This document shows positions 35,801 to 48,032 of a DNA stretch of 64,000 bases, one piece after another. Under the pieces are notes generated by a model that was not told the origin of the DNA, ran no database searches, and saw only the letters and a list, made by a program, of their open reading frames with translations. Numbering within the stretch: the stretch's first letter is position 1; the number at the start of each line of letters is the position of its first letter. The stretch is taken from contig NC_079976.1 in assembly GCF_029852145.1 (NCBI RefSeq), forward strand, positions 12,075,104-12,139,103, in the 5' to 3' direction. The position numbers and the translations under genes are program-made. Origin of the DNA: Microplitis mediator (Eukaryota > Arthropoda > Insecta > Hymenoptera > Braconidae).

Positions 35801-37250
35801 AGTGTTTATTGTAAGTAGCTTTAGTTCGGATAGATTTTATATTTTCTTTACACTGTTTTGCTCTAGTGCCCTTGTTTGATAAACAAATTCGACAAGCTTT
35901 TGCATCTCTAAAATTTGTAGTGAATCCCAAAATTTCATGTAATCCTAAATTATCCCCGATTATACCTAGCAGCGAAAAATAAATAGTAGTTTCTTGTCCA
36001 TCTATAGTAAATATAATTCCATTTTCTTCTAGCGTTTTTAATTGATTTTTACTATTTGAAAATATTCTTTTATTGTTTAAATATTTATAGTCTTGAGTAT
36101 TATGTAATTGAGCCAGAAAAATGTTTTGCAGCGTACTTTGGAATTCTTTGGGGAGAGAAGCGATAAAAAAATAAACAGAGCCTAATTTATGATTCCCCCG
36201 ATGTGATCCAAGAGGATTATTAATTTCGAAATCATCATAATATAATATTAATGGTATTACAATTTTACCTTTAAATTTTTTTTTTATTTTTTCCCATAAT
36301 TGTCCTTGTAAAGGAGAATTAAATTTTCGATTCGACTGAAATTTTTTCAAATGTTCTAAAACTAATTCCAAAACACGAGGAAGTGAAAGAAACTTTTCTA
36401 AAGTTAATTTTATTGGTATTATTTCTATAGTAACTTTATAAAAAGTCATTTTTCTTCGTTTGTTAATGAGTCTAGGTTTATAAATATTTTTTAAAAGAAT
36501 TGATTTCGGGGCAACAAAAATTTCGATATCTTTCAAAACGTTAATTGTATTATGTTCCGTTTTAAAAGTTTCAAATGCATTTCGGGTTAATAAAATTATT
36601 GAATTGACATAAGAATTGTAGATCGGTGGTATATCTATGGATTCTATAACGTTATCAAGTATGTTCCCACATAACTTAGCAACTAGGTTAACTATTTCGA
36701 CTACGAAAGATCGAGGAATTTTTGTTTTACTGTACATTTTAACTATAAAAGCACATATTATCTGATGAACATAACGGCTGTAATTTTGTAATTTTTCATT
36801 TAATTGTGAATTCGTTTCATTACAGTTAAAATGAGTGGTGGAAGTTGATTTATCAGCAAATAATTCAGGGTCAATTTCAGTTTGAGTTGGAATTGAATTC
36901 GTTAAAATAGGTAGTAACGTTGAGATTGTCGCAAGATAATGAGCTTTTACTGAGTTATTGTTAGATTTATGTTTTTTTAATGGTGGTGAACATTCTGATT
37001 GTTGATGATGATTTTCAGATAAATTATCATCTGGGCAGGAATTTTTATTAAATTTTGGTGTATTCATAGAACTTTCATCAGAATGATCCTTTTTAAGATG
37101 TTTTAGATAATTGTATATATCACTAAAACTGTGTTTACAGTGACAACAATCACATCTATCCTTTTTCTGAAATTTATGCTGAGATTTGAGGTGTAACGTA
37201 AGATCATTTAAGCCAAAGTGGCTTTTACAAAATGGACAAACATGAATCAT
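32861..37250 (-). pseudogene. CACTG-element transposase (EnSpm/CACTA-like), split by a MITE
   Basis: ATG at 37250. Two C2H2 fingers open the protein (CPFCKSHFGLNDLTLHLKSQH, at residues 5-26, and CCHCKHSFSDIYNYLKHLKK...H). The central domain has the signature LILYYDDFEINNPLGSHRG, then IIGDNLGLHEILGF, CRICL, and VDIMHDFYEGICRY, as in animal EnSpm/CACTA transposases; the acidic residues in YYDD, GDN and DIMHD are candidate catalytic ones. The frame is open for 764 codons to a MITE (33144-34957). Beyond it the same frame resumes (DDENLQFGRIRYIIF...) and ends at a TAG at 32861. Without the MITE and one TA the gene is one uninterrupted frame of about 860 codons, so the insertion is recent. Confidence 0.85.
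33144..34957. mobile_element. CCCT(A/G)GCG MITE (1,814 bp), copy 1, in the transposase gene
   Basis: CCCTGGCGATTTTAGCG at one end, CCGCTAGGG at the other, flanked by TA (33142-43, 34958-59). Both ends (about 33165-33480 and 34565-34945) are dense in 10-11 bp spaced CACCGTGG/CACGGTGA palindromic words. A tRNA-like piece (GGATCGATCC box, about 33545-33620) lies inside. A 134-codon frame on the minus strand is a translation of the repeats. Copy 2, at 45381-47194, has the same length and is inverted. Confidence 0.88.
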
Positions 37251-39100
37251 TTTTGATAATAAATGTTAATTTTAAACTAATTATTCCAAGCTTTCTTAAG
37301 GACTATTGGTTTTCTTAGAGCAACTCCCGTAACATGTTAGTAAAAAATAGTATTCGCCAATCATAGAAATGATATAGAAATGGAGTTAATGAATATGATA
37401 GCGTGTCTTCGATTCCGATGTTGCAATTAAAATGATGATTTTTGAGAAAAATTGGAATTATCTTGATAAATAATAGAATATTATGAATCTAACGATGTAT
37501 ACATGATCTGTAATAAATAATAAATAATTGAAAATTCTAAATGATAATAATATTTTTTATGTATGGCAAGACCTGTGATCTGGGAACAATTGATTCGCAA
37601 TAATTCATTTAAACGATTTTGTACGCAATAAATTATAAAATAATTTTCGATTTATATTTGAACTATTTGTCTCCCGCCTGCTTCGCGTGGTATAATATAT
37701 ATAGTATTAAGTTGTTTATATATCAAAAAGATGGAACAAATTGTTTATATATTAAAAAAAGATAGAACAAATTTACATTTTCTAGCTTTATAAATTCTAA
37801 AAACTTCGATCGCAAGAAATTCTCAAATTTTCCAGCTCGATAAGCTCAAGAATGCACAAATGGGTAAATTTTTAAGCGCTTTAAGCTCGAAAATAGTAGG
37901 AAGTCTTAGGGGTTGCCTACTGGGTCAACCACTTATCAGTTTTTTTTCTAAAAATGCTTCTACTGAGAAATATTTTTATGATACGGAAATTCTATTACGA
38001 AAATATTTTCGATGCACGTACATTCATTTTCGACATTATCGAGAACGTATATTCTTGTCTAAAGAAGTTGTCAAATTGATTGAAATAACTTTTATTTCAT
38101 ACAAATAAATCTATTCTTTAGTTTAGTTATTATAAAAAAAGTAGACATTACTATTCTGTTATTGAGAAATTAATAAATGAAATAACTTATGAAAAATTTT
38201 TCACCCAAAAACCGGCCTGTACAAAATTGTTAATTTTTCTTAGTAAAATAAAAGAAACTTTAAGGAAGACTGAAATAAGCTTCTTCGAAGTAGAAAGTTG
38301 CATACAACAAGAAAAAAAATGTATAACAGAAAATTATTTTTCTCCTTACAGAATTTCGGATTCATGATTGGAGAATATGTTTTTTAGATTTTTCAGAAAT
38401 AAGCTGTTTTGATTGACTATCACGAATTTATTGTCCTCAGATCAATTGATAGGTTAGAGACTTTTTTAATCGAAGAATTATTATCTTAATTCATGAACTG
38501 TTTAAAGAATATTAAACTTTAATAATAACTTTAATATTAAACTTTCTAATGTAGATAAAAAAACAATAACAATAAAATGATTTTATTGAAACCTCTACGT
38601 TGACGGAAAATTATATCATACACTGAAAACTTTAGCTATGAAAATATTCTGATTTCTATTTAGAAACCTACTAACATGCACTTAAAATATATTAAAGATG
38701 GCCATTACCTTCTTACAATACTTTAATCCTAAGAGGTATTTAGCGCGAGAATCAAGAAAAAATGATAGGATCCTCGGAATAAAATTGTTTTGCTATCAAA
38801 GATACTGAAGAATGTCAATCTGACATTGATATAAACAATTTATGAATGACAAAAGAACCTCGTATTTAATATCTGAGAAATAAGCGAACATAATAATAAT
38901 ATATGACGACCAGAATCAAAGTCTTGTCAGAAAAATTTTATTGTACATCAAATTCGAATAGATATACTTATATCAAAATTCATAAAATAATTGAAACTTT
39001 TAAAAAAACTAAATTAGTTAAGGAATTTATTATCGTTAGATTCAGTGAGTCATTCACGCATGACTGGATTAGAATTATAGTTCAAGCCATCAAAATTGTT
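37251..39100. other. Upstream region of the transposase and spacer
   Basis: No gene supported. Features seen: a GC-richer CCCGCCTGCTTCGCGTGG with TATAATATATATAG at about 37673-37702, similar to the block upstream of the accessory gene; a GAGCTC-type fragment at 37790-37950 (CAGCTCGATAAGCTC, GGTTGCCTACTGGGTCAACC); otherwise AT-rich DNA. Confidence 0.4.
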
Positions 39101-42100
39101 TAAAATATAAATAGTAAATTTCCCTTATGTTAGAGTATCCCTGAGGTTTAACTGGTCTTTTCGTGTTGAGCAATTTCTTATCCGTTGAGTAGTTTAGGAG
39201 ATATTTTTCTTTCCGTAAAAAAAAAAAAAAGTTAGATATACGACGTTGTAATGTTGAGTGTAAATCGAAATGACAGAAAAGATTGAATGTATATTTCAAG
39301 GGATGTTCAATTCGTTGATTACAATGCAAAAAATAAAGTGCATTTGAGAAATCATTCGTTTCACATTAACTCCTGTCTGCGTGCTTGCAGAAACTCGTGA
39401 CGGATTCAAAAAATTAATTTGATGGAACAAAATTTGAATTTCTTGGGTCAAGAAGTTTTGAGTTATCAATTCAAGACTTAAGGGGTTAATGACGACTCTA
39501 AGGTTGATAGAAACAACAGCACACCAATTTTGTCATCGGCACTCGCATATGACATGATATGACCCTCATTACTAAGGGACAAATTGTTTAAGGCATTATT
39601 CTATAAGAGACATTTCTCTTTCCGCAAAAAAAAAAGTTTTGTATACGACGTTGTAATATTGAGTGTAAATTAAATTGACGGAAAAGATTTAATATATGTT
39701 TCACGGGATGTTAGATCTGTTGATCACAATGCAATATGTAAAGCGCATTTGAAAAATAATTTATCTCACCTCAACTCCTGTTTGCGTATCGGCTGTATTT
39801 CTTGATCGATTCTAAAAATGAATTTAATGGATCAAAATTACGATTTCTTGTGTCAAGAATTTTTAAGTTATATTCAAATCTTAAATTGTTAATAGTAAAT
39901 CTGAGGTTAATAAGAGCAACAGCACACCAAATTTTTTAACCAAATGTCATCTGCATACACATAAAATTTCTTTTTAAATCAAAGCGTTAAAGGGATTATG
40001 TTTATAAGGGATATTTCTTTTTTAGAAAAAATTAAGATTTGATAGATGACACTGTAATGTTATATGTCAGTTAAAATGTCGTCAAGGATTTAATATATTT
40101 TTCAAGGGATGTTGGATCCGTTGATCACAACGTAATTAATAAAGAACACTTGGAAAATCGTTTATTTCACATCTATACTTCTGTCTACGTAACTGCAAAA
40201 ACACTTGATGAATTCGAGAAATGAATTTTACGTAACAAAGTTCCAATTTCTTGGGTCAACGATTTTTTAGTTATCAATTCAAGACCTAAACTGTTAATGA
40301 CAAATCCAATACAAATTTAGAAAACGTCATAGTGACTTTGTCATTGAATGTCACCTGCACTCATGTAAAATCATTACTAGGGATTAAATTGTTTAAGGCA
40401 TTATGTCTATAAATAGCATATTCTCTTTCGCAAAAAAAAAATAGATATACGACGTTGTGATGTTGAGTGTAAATCAAAATGACGGAAAAGATTGAATATA
40501 CATTTCTAGAGATTTTTGATCCGTTGTTCATAACACAATGAATAAATTACATTTGAAAAATCATTTATTTCACAAGAACTCCGGTCTATGTATTTGCAGA
40601 AACGCGTGACGGATTCAAGAAATGAATTTGATGGAACAAAATTACGATTTCTTGTGGCAAGAATTTCAAAGTTATCAAATTCAAATCTTAAACTGTTAAT
40701 AGTATCTCTGAGGCTAGTAGGATCAACGGCATATTAACTTTTGTAACTAAATGTCATCTGCACGCGTATCAAATTTTTTTTTAGTTAAAACGTTAAAGGG
40801 ATTATGACTATTAGGGATATTTGTTTTTTAGAAAAAATTAAGTTTGATAGATGATATCGTAATGTTGTATCTCAGTTAAAATGTTGGCAAGGATTTAATA
40901 TAAATTTCAAGGGATGTTGGATCCGTTGATTGCAACGCAGTTACCAAAGTGCTCTTGGAAAATCACTCATTTTCCATTAACTCTTGTTAGCGTATCTGCA
41001 GAAACGCGTGACGAATTCAAAAAATGAATTTGATGGAACATAATTACGATTTCTTGTGGCAAGAATTTCAAAGTTATCAAATTCAAATCTTAAACTGTTA
41101 ATTGTATCTCTGAGGCCAGTAGGAGCAACAGTATATTAACTTTTGTAACTAAATGTCATCTGCACGCGTATCAAATTTTTTTTTAGTTAAAACGTTAAAG
41201 GGATTATGACTATTAGGGATATTTGTTTTTTAGAAAAAATTAAGTTTGATAGATGATATCGTAATGTTGTATCTCAGTTAAAATGTTGGCAAGGATTTAA
41301 TATAAATTTCCAGGGATGTTGGATCCGTTGATTACAACGCAGTTACCAAAGTGCTCTTGGAAAATCACTCATTTTCCATTAACTCTTGTTAGCGTATCTG
41401 CAGAAACGCGTGACGAATTCAAAAAATGAATTTGATGGAACATAATTACGATTTCTTGTGGCAAGAATTTCAAAGTTATCAAATTCAAATCTTAAACTGT
41501 TAATTGTATCTCTGAGGCTAGTAGGATCAACAGTATATTAACTTTTGTAACTAAATGTCATCTGCACGCGTATCAAATTTTTTTTTAGTTAAAACGTTAA
41601 AGGGATTATGACTATTAGGGATATTTGTTTTTTAGAAAAAATTAAGTTTGATAGATGATATCGTAATGTTGTATCTCAGTTAAAATGTTGGCAAGGATTT
41701 AATATAAATTTCCAGGGATGTTGGATCCGTTGATTACAACGCAGTTACCAAAGTGCTCTTGGAAAATCACTCATTTTCCATTAACTCTTGTTAGCGTATC
41801 TGCAGAAACGCGTGACGAATTCAAAAAATGAATTTGATGGAACATAATTACGATTTCTTGTGGCAAGAATTTCAAAGTTATCAAATTCAAATCTTAAACT
41901 GTTAATTGTATCTCTGAGGCTAGTAGGATCAACAGTATATTAACTTTTGTAACTAAATGTCATCTGCACGCGTATCAAATTTTTTTTTAGTTAAAACGTT
42001 AAAGGGATTATGACTATTAGGGATATTTGTTTTTTAGAAAAAATTAAGTTTGATAGATGACATCGTAATGTTGTATTTCAGTTAAAATGTTGACAAGGAC

Positions 42101-42260
42101 TTAATATATATTTTAAGGGATGTCGGATCCGTTGATTGCAACGCAGTTAACAAAGTACTCTTGGAAAATCACTCATTGTCCATTAACTCCTGTTTGCTTA
42201 TCTACAGAAACTCGTGATGGATTTAAGAAATGAATTTTGTAAATTTACATTGCACTTTCT
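39100..42260. repeat. Right satellite array of the CACTG element (402-bp units)
   Basis: About eight units. The landmark ATCCGTTGAT (or variants) falls at 39309, 39715, 40116, 40519, 40921, 41323, 41725 and 42127, steps of 401-406 bp. The units from about 40650 to 42050 are almost identical over their whole length; those to the left differ by many substitutions. Each unit holds one TTTCTTG(T/G)(G/T)(G/T)CAAGAA palindrome. Non-coding. Confidence 0.92.
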
Positions 42261-43458
42261 TGGTACAATAATGTCAGCATAATTACGCTAAAGAATTCAT
42301 TATTTTCTTACACTTTTTTGTCCTCTTTATCGTAGATTCTGATGGTTTGTTGAATCAATTTTGAACTTATCATGATAAATTTTGTTGTTACGTCTAAAGC
42401 AAAATATTTTTTCTGCGAACTACTATTTATGTACGGCGTTTTTTAAGTAGAGTCAACTAATTATCATTTAATATCTAGTAATCGCTTAAACAATCGTTCT
42501 CTCAAATTATTAGGTTCTTGTAGTATTGAATCATTCTAGAAAAGAATAGTGTTTTTTGTTAATAATGAGAATCATTCGGTATAAATAAACTACCTCATAT
42601 TTAGTTTCATACATTTGTTCTGCATCGAAGAATTCCAATTTGTGTTTGAAAAATATGGTATTCTTGGGACAAGAATTTCATATTTATAATCCTAATCAAT
42701 GGCCACTGCATGTTAAGATCACGCTTAGTTTATACGTTCTTTTTTTTTTCACTTCACTTCATCTCTATTTTACATGTATTTTCACGGAGTTAGTTTTTAT
42801 CAATTTTTGATACTTAGGGTCATCTTGGAAATGTTTTAGGATCAATTCACTGTAAATGCTGGTCAAATCGGAATTACTTACTTTGAAAACTTATGTAATT
42901 TATTTGTTATACTAGTAAATCTATTAAAACTTGTGGTAGTTTTTAATTTTATTTTCGACAAAATTAAATTTACTTACTTTAAATCGACGTCGACTTCCTG
43001 GCAAATATATATTTTATTTTTAGTAAGATACAACACATTAAACTTTCAATTTCTCCGAAAAGGTTACGACGGATTTGTAATATGCAATTAACTTTTTGAG
43101 TAGAAACTTTTTTTTTTATTTTAAATGAATACTACGATCATTGTCATTAAGAAACTTCACGTTTGTTAAAAATACTTATTTTCTTGATCTAAGAATTTTT
43201 ACAATTGTTAACATCTTATGATGATCAGTAAACTATAAGTTTGACACAATATTATCTGCAATTTTAGTCTGGAAAATACATATTTGTTACAAATTGACAT
43301 AACTTTTTCTTAAGAAAATCAAATATTTTGTTTATACAATCACTCTTATCTTCAACCTAAGTTTTGAGATTCTTGGTTCAAGAAAATAGCTTGAGCTGAG
43401 TAAATTTTCTTCGTACAAGAATTTCTAGAATCATCAATAGTAATTTTTTTTCTCAGTG
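42261..43458. other. Right end of the CACTG element, non-coding
   Basis: AT-rich. Palindrome copies continue towards the end (ATTCTTGGGACAAGAATT near 42661, TTTTCTTGATCTAAGAA near 43180, ATTCTTGGTTCAAGAAAA near 43373). No gene. Confidence 0.55.
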
Positions 43459-43960
43459 TATTAAGTAATTGTTTACATTTTTATAACCTAGAAAATAGTT
43501 TAACTTTATAATTAATTATTATTTTAATTGAATTATCAAATGCATCTTGGCAGTCAAAACTGATGGTAAGTTGACATCAACCTACGAAAATAACTTGTTA
43601 TCACATTTTGATGACAACTTCATAGATTAAATTTGCCGCAACCAGTAACGATCAGATGTATCGATTTTAAATTTCCCGCGTTTGAAAAAAAAAAAAATAA
43701 ATAATTACTTACATTTTTTTTTTGGAAAATGTAAAATTGGTTTTTAAAATAATTAATAAAATTGAATTTGATGCAATTCAACTTTTTTTCTCTGACAATT
43801 ATTATTTTTAAAAGATATTAAATAATTGTTTACATTTTTATAACCTAGAAAATAATTGTTCACATTTTATAATTAATTATTACTTTAATTGAAGTATCAA
43901 ATAATTTCAATACATTCTGATAGTAAAAATTAATGATAAGTTGTCATCAACCTAATGCTC
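43459..43960. repeat. Duplicated Polinton segment holding an unoccupied CACTG-element site
   Basis: The right flank 43459-43600 (TATTAAGTAATTGTTTACAT..., TAACCTAGAAAATA) repeats at 43815-43960. The left flank 19990-20073 (AGTAATTAATAAAATTGAA... TTTTTAAAGATA) repeats at 43745-43816. In the second copy both halves are continuous, joined at a single TA. It reads as the pre-insertion sequence. Confidence 0.75.
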
Positions 43961-44696
43961 CCACCATGCTGAGTGTAATAAGTTGATGAAAATTTTAACG
44001 TCAACTTACGGTCAAGTTTCAGTTATTTATGCCAACTTGCTGACTACCAGGGTATATTTTTTACTAAGTTTGATTGTACCACAACTAATGATTAGATACA
44101 TTGATTATTACTTGGGTGTTTTATCTTTTAAAAAACAGGTAATTATAATTTATATTCAAATTTATTTAAATTATTATCGATGTATTTCAATGAATATCGA
44201 TGAATTTTAAACGGCTAGGATTTTATAGCCGATAATTCAAATACAATGTTGGTTACATTTTTACTCATAGATGGCGGTATTCTATTTGTCCAAACTTACG
44301 CGCGCAAATTTTTTTCTAAAATAAAATTTATTCATTTTTAATTAATTTATGAATAAAAAAATGATGATTACGATCATACACTATGATTTTAATTGATATT
44401 TTCATATTATTTTTGTAAAACATCGTTTAAATCAATTTCTTTGAAAATGTTAATAAACCAGCGTGGGTTTGTTACCCACGTGCTCATAGTGACCAACAAT
44501 AAAAGATATGTAAATTTCTGTGATTGGTCAAGAAAAATCAAATTTTTTTCCGATTGGCCCTTTAATTTTTTTTGTCTTACATATAAGATTTTAGAAAAAT
44601 GGTGGGGTAGTTTCTTGTTAAAACGTGTCAAGATAGACAAAGGGGGTGCGCAGATTAAATAATCTGACAAGTTTTTCTTTTGTGAGAGTTTTTATA
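43961..44696. other. Polinton 3' region, no gene found
   Basis: AT-rich with scattered frames below 90 codons and no recognisable motif. A stretch near 44510-44660 is less AT-rich (TTGGTCAAGAAAAATC, GGTGGGGTAGTTTC) but unexplained. Confidence 0.4.
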
Positions 44697-45074
44697 CCCT
44701 CGCAGATTTGAATCACGGCGGAAACACGTTGGGTTTGTTCCATTTCACCACTGTGATTCCACGGTGGCTTGACCACTGTGTATACACGGTGTTTCCACTG
44801 TGATTACGCGGTGGATACACCGTGGAACCACGGTGGTGAAATAGCACAAAGCCACCGTGGAATCACGGTGGATACACCGCGTAATCACAGCGGAAACACC
44901 GTGTATACACAGTAGTCAAGCCACCGTGGAATCACGGTGGTTACACCGCGTAATCACAGTGGATACACTGTGTATGACCGGTGGTGAAATGGAACAAACC
45001 CACCGTGTAACCACGGTGGATCCACGGTGTTTACACTTCTACGGTGTTTCCACCGTGATTCAAATCTGCGAGGG
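44697..45074. mobile_element. CCCTCGCAG MITE (378 bp), second copy
   Basis: The same CCCTCGCAGATTTGAATCAC ends as the 252-bp copy in PolB, with TA on both sides (44695-96, 45075-76). Interior made of CACCGTGG/CCACGGTG words with longer duplications. Length difference from the other copy lies in the number of repeated words. Confidence 0.85.
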
Positions 45075-45104
45075 TAGTTATTGGGTAAAAAATCGGTTCC
45101 ATGA

Positions 45105-45185
45105 TTCTTGATCCCCCGACAAAATATCCCCAAAATAAATATCCCCGGACAAAATATCCCCACGACAAAAAATTCCCGACAATTA
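45105..45185. repeat. Short CGACAAAATATCCC repeats
   Basis: Four units of roughly 18-20 bp around CCCCGACAAAATATCCC. The inverted counterpart lies at 47925-48032 (TTTTGTCGGGGATATTTTG). The two clusters bracket the Penelope-like fragment and may mark its ends, as short terminal repeats. Confidence 0.55.
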
Positions 45186-45380
45186 ATCCTAAATAGCCGG
45201 AGTTTTTGAATAAAACGATAAACCACCAAATATTAAAAGAAAAAAAAAAAATTTTTGTTTGCAAATAGTGTTTTGAAATGTAAAGTAAGAATTGTCTAAA
45301 CACAAATCTAAACCTTTAAAAAAATGTGTTTTCGGTAATTTAGTATGTTTTGATATCCTATCTCAGTTTTTTCTTAAAAT

Positions 45381-47194
45381 CCCTAGCGGTTTCACCGCGA
45401 CGGTGAAAGCACGGTCGAATTACGGTGTTTTTACCGTGAAAACACGTCTTCCGTGTTTTGACAGTGAAGCGGCGGAGATTCGACGGTGAATTTACGGTGG
45501 TTTCTGTGCAGTCACGCTACTATGTACCGACCGAGTCCACACTGTGTTTTTACGGTGGTTTAAGGGTGTTTCGAAAGCGAGTTCACAGTGTTCTGACGGT
45601 GAATTTCCAGTGTTTTCATAGTGGTTTCACAGTGGTTGGCAGTAATTTCCACGGTGAGCTCACGGTGGTCCCACGATGGCCTCACAGTATTGTCGCGTGG
45701 ATTTTTCAGCGTTTTCTCTGTGGTAGTTCAGTATTTCCTCGTTGTTTTCACGATGATTTCATGGTGTCTTCACCATTGATATATTTTTTTCTTATAGTTT
45801 CCAAATCTCTGTCAATCATATTTTCTTATTTTCTCAGTACTTTTGATAATTATCTTTTCTAAAGTGTATTGTTAAATTATTAAAATGAACAAAGCTTATC
45901 ATTTTAAGTTATCTTATCAATATGAGTACACAGAAAAAAGGAATTTCTTGGCGCCAAAAAGTTGCACTCACCCCAAGAAAATTTTGACTTGCCCTAAAGA
46001 AATTTAAGCATAATGAATTGAAAACAAAAATTTTTTTGTGGCGACAAAGAATTTTCTGAATTCAAGAAAAAATTTTTTTAGGCGAAAATAAAATGTTATT
46101 GCGTCAAAAAATTTTTCTAGTCCCGAAGTGAATTTTGTTTTTATTCAATAATGCAAAATTTTATATAATTGAGTTCTAGCAAATTCTATTTAATAGCGAT
46201 TTCTGAGTAAATATGCCGCGCAGGTTTGTGAATCATTATATTTTGTAATATACTTTAGATACGACTAAATAATGTAACATTATTCGAAAAAAATGATTTT
46301 ACAATGATTCATAAATCTTATAAAGTCTATGAAATTTTTCAATTTACCGCATTCATAAATGTTGTAAAGTACGCAAACTTTTTTAAAATTTTTGAAAATA
46401 AGCTAATAAGATCATTAGTGAGATAGTTAAGGACATTTCGATGTTTGAATAATGAATTTAGTTATAAAAAACTTAGATTTCAAATTTAAAATATTGTATG
46501 GTTAAGTTTGAAAAATTTTAACTTCTCATTTACATAATTTACCAAAAAAAGTATTTATTGCCCCGCTACTAGTGGGTATACCGGTATTGGTCTCGTTACC
46601 CTATAAACAATTATATAATTGAATGTAATACAAATCAGAAAATCAATCATTTATTAAATATCTTTAATTTTCTAAAGTTCATTTGTGCTTATATAAATAC
46701 AATCAATCCCCACAATCAAGGGTGTGATTTGGCACAGTGGATAGCAGATCAGACTTTGAATGCGAAGGCGCTGGGATCGATCCTCCGAGTAGGCGTTAAT
46801 TTTTTTTTTTTTTTTTTTGGCTATAAAATTTATGGACGCATCATGAAACGATGAGCTGACTGTGGAAATACGGTGAATTCACGGTTAAAAAACTGTCAAG
46901 CCATCGGAAAGCCGTTGTAAACTCACCGTGGATATCGCTGAAAACCACTGTGGAGCGCACCGTAGTTTTACGGTGGTTTCACCGTAAAACCACCGTGAGA
47001 TTACTGTGACCTTACGATCGAAACACCGTGGAAACACTCTTTAAGTGCAATGGAAACGCGGTCGGAATACAGTGGCGTGACTGCACAAAAAATACCGTGA
47101 TTTCACTGCATTACAACCACGTTTTCACAGTCGTTCCACGGTGTTTTAACGGTGTTTTTACTGTAAGGTCACCGTGGCGCTAAAATCGCCAGGG
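45381..47194. mobile_element. CCCT(A/G)GCG MITE (1,814 bp), copy 2, in the Penelope-like fragment
   Basis: Inverted copy of 33144-34957: the same length and nearly identical, with a translated 134-residue repeat frame differing by one residue (IFAW / IVAW). Flanked by AT (45379-80, 47195-96), again a 2-bp duplication. Removing it joins two pieces of reverse-transcriptase sequence. Confidence 0.9.
46729..46800 (+). repeat. tRNA-like sequence inside the MITE
   Basis: GGCACAGTGGATAGCA resembles a D-arm/A-box and GGGATCGATCC a T-arm/B-box, about 45 bp apart, followed by a T-run. The inverted copy lies at 33538-33612. It could act as a Pol III promoter or be a captured SINE head. It does not fold as a full tRNA as far as I can judge. 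Confidence 0.45.
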
Positions 47195-47644
47195 ATTGCG
47201 TTAACTAGTTTAAATGGTAAGTTTGTAAATAATGAGACTACGTCTAGGGATTTCAGAATGTAATCTGAAGGAATGTTGTTAAGTTTGTCTATTTCTTTTT
47301 TAAATTCAAAACTATCTTTAACATCAGAAGGTTGTTTTTTTCTTGTTTGACTTAAAATGTTGGTGTACCATTCGTTTAGATTGTATATCGGAGAGTTTAC
47401 TGATGAAATGATAATTCGAAAAGGCATGTTGGGTTTATGAATTTTAGGTAATGCATATGCTCTTGGTAAAGTACCGTTGTGTGTGATTAGAAAATTTTTT
47501 GTATCTTTGTCAATGTGTTCTAGTCTAAGCCAAGTATTTCAATCAAGGTAAAATCAGGGTTTTTGTGTATGTTTGCTCGGTAATAGGCCAAAGCAAACGC
47601 GGGTAATAGTGTTGCGCCCATTTATCATGGTTTTTGTGTGTTCC

Positions 47645-47795
47645 CTGTTCAGAAAATCTCATAGAATCCGATAGATTCTCATAAATTCCCATAGAGATTT
47701 TAGAAGATTGAATGAGTTCTATGAGGTGCTATAGTTAAGTATAGGGCCTTATACATACAGCTATAAGAATCTATCGGATTTTTTAAGTAGGGTTT
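47645..47795. repeat. Short hairpin repeat
   Basis: CTCATAGAATCCGATAGATTC at the left and AAGAATCTATCGGATTTTTT at the right form an imperfect hairpin of about 150 bp. No further identification. Confidence 0.5.
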
Positions 47796-48032
47796 ATTCG
47801 ACCTTAGACCAACATATACGCTTGTTACCGTGTTGTGCCCTTTTATCATTGTACCCTTTAATCATTTTTTTTTTATTTAAATTTTCGAAAACCATAACGA
47901 ATTCGAAGGATAACTTGTCGGGGTTTTTTGTCATAGGTATATCTTGTCGGGGACATTTTGTCCAGGGATATTTTTTTTGGGGATATTTTGTCGGGGATAT
48001 TTTGTCAGGGATATTTTGTCGGAGGATCAAGA

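Larger units (their letters stand above)
45200..47520 (-). pseudogene. Penelope-like reverse transcriptase fragment, split by a MITE
   Basis: Minus strand, 47500 to 47197: RAYALPKIHKPNMPFRIIIS, then PIYNLNEWYTNIL and KSLDVVSLFTNLP, the fingers-palm motifs of Penelope-like reverse transcriptases (palm Asp in SLDVVSLF). Beyond the MITE, at 45380-45230, the palm continues with frameshifts and stops (HFFKGLDLCLDNSYFTFQNT). The catalytic YxDD block is not found. The element is inactive and lies in the Polinton right half. Confidence 0.75.

Noticed and set aside
34476..45862. The same 134-codon frame in two places (34476-34880 minus, 45458-45862 plus)
   Set aside because: Both lie in the CACCGTG arrays of the two 1,814-bp MITE copies; the protein is a repeat translation with no plausible domain.
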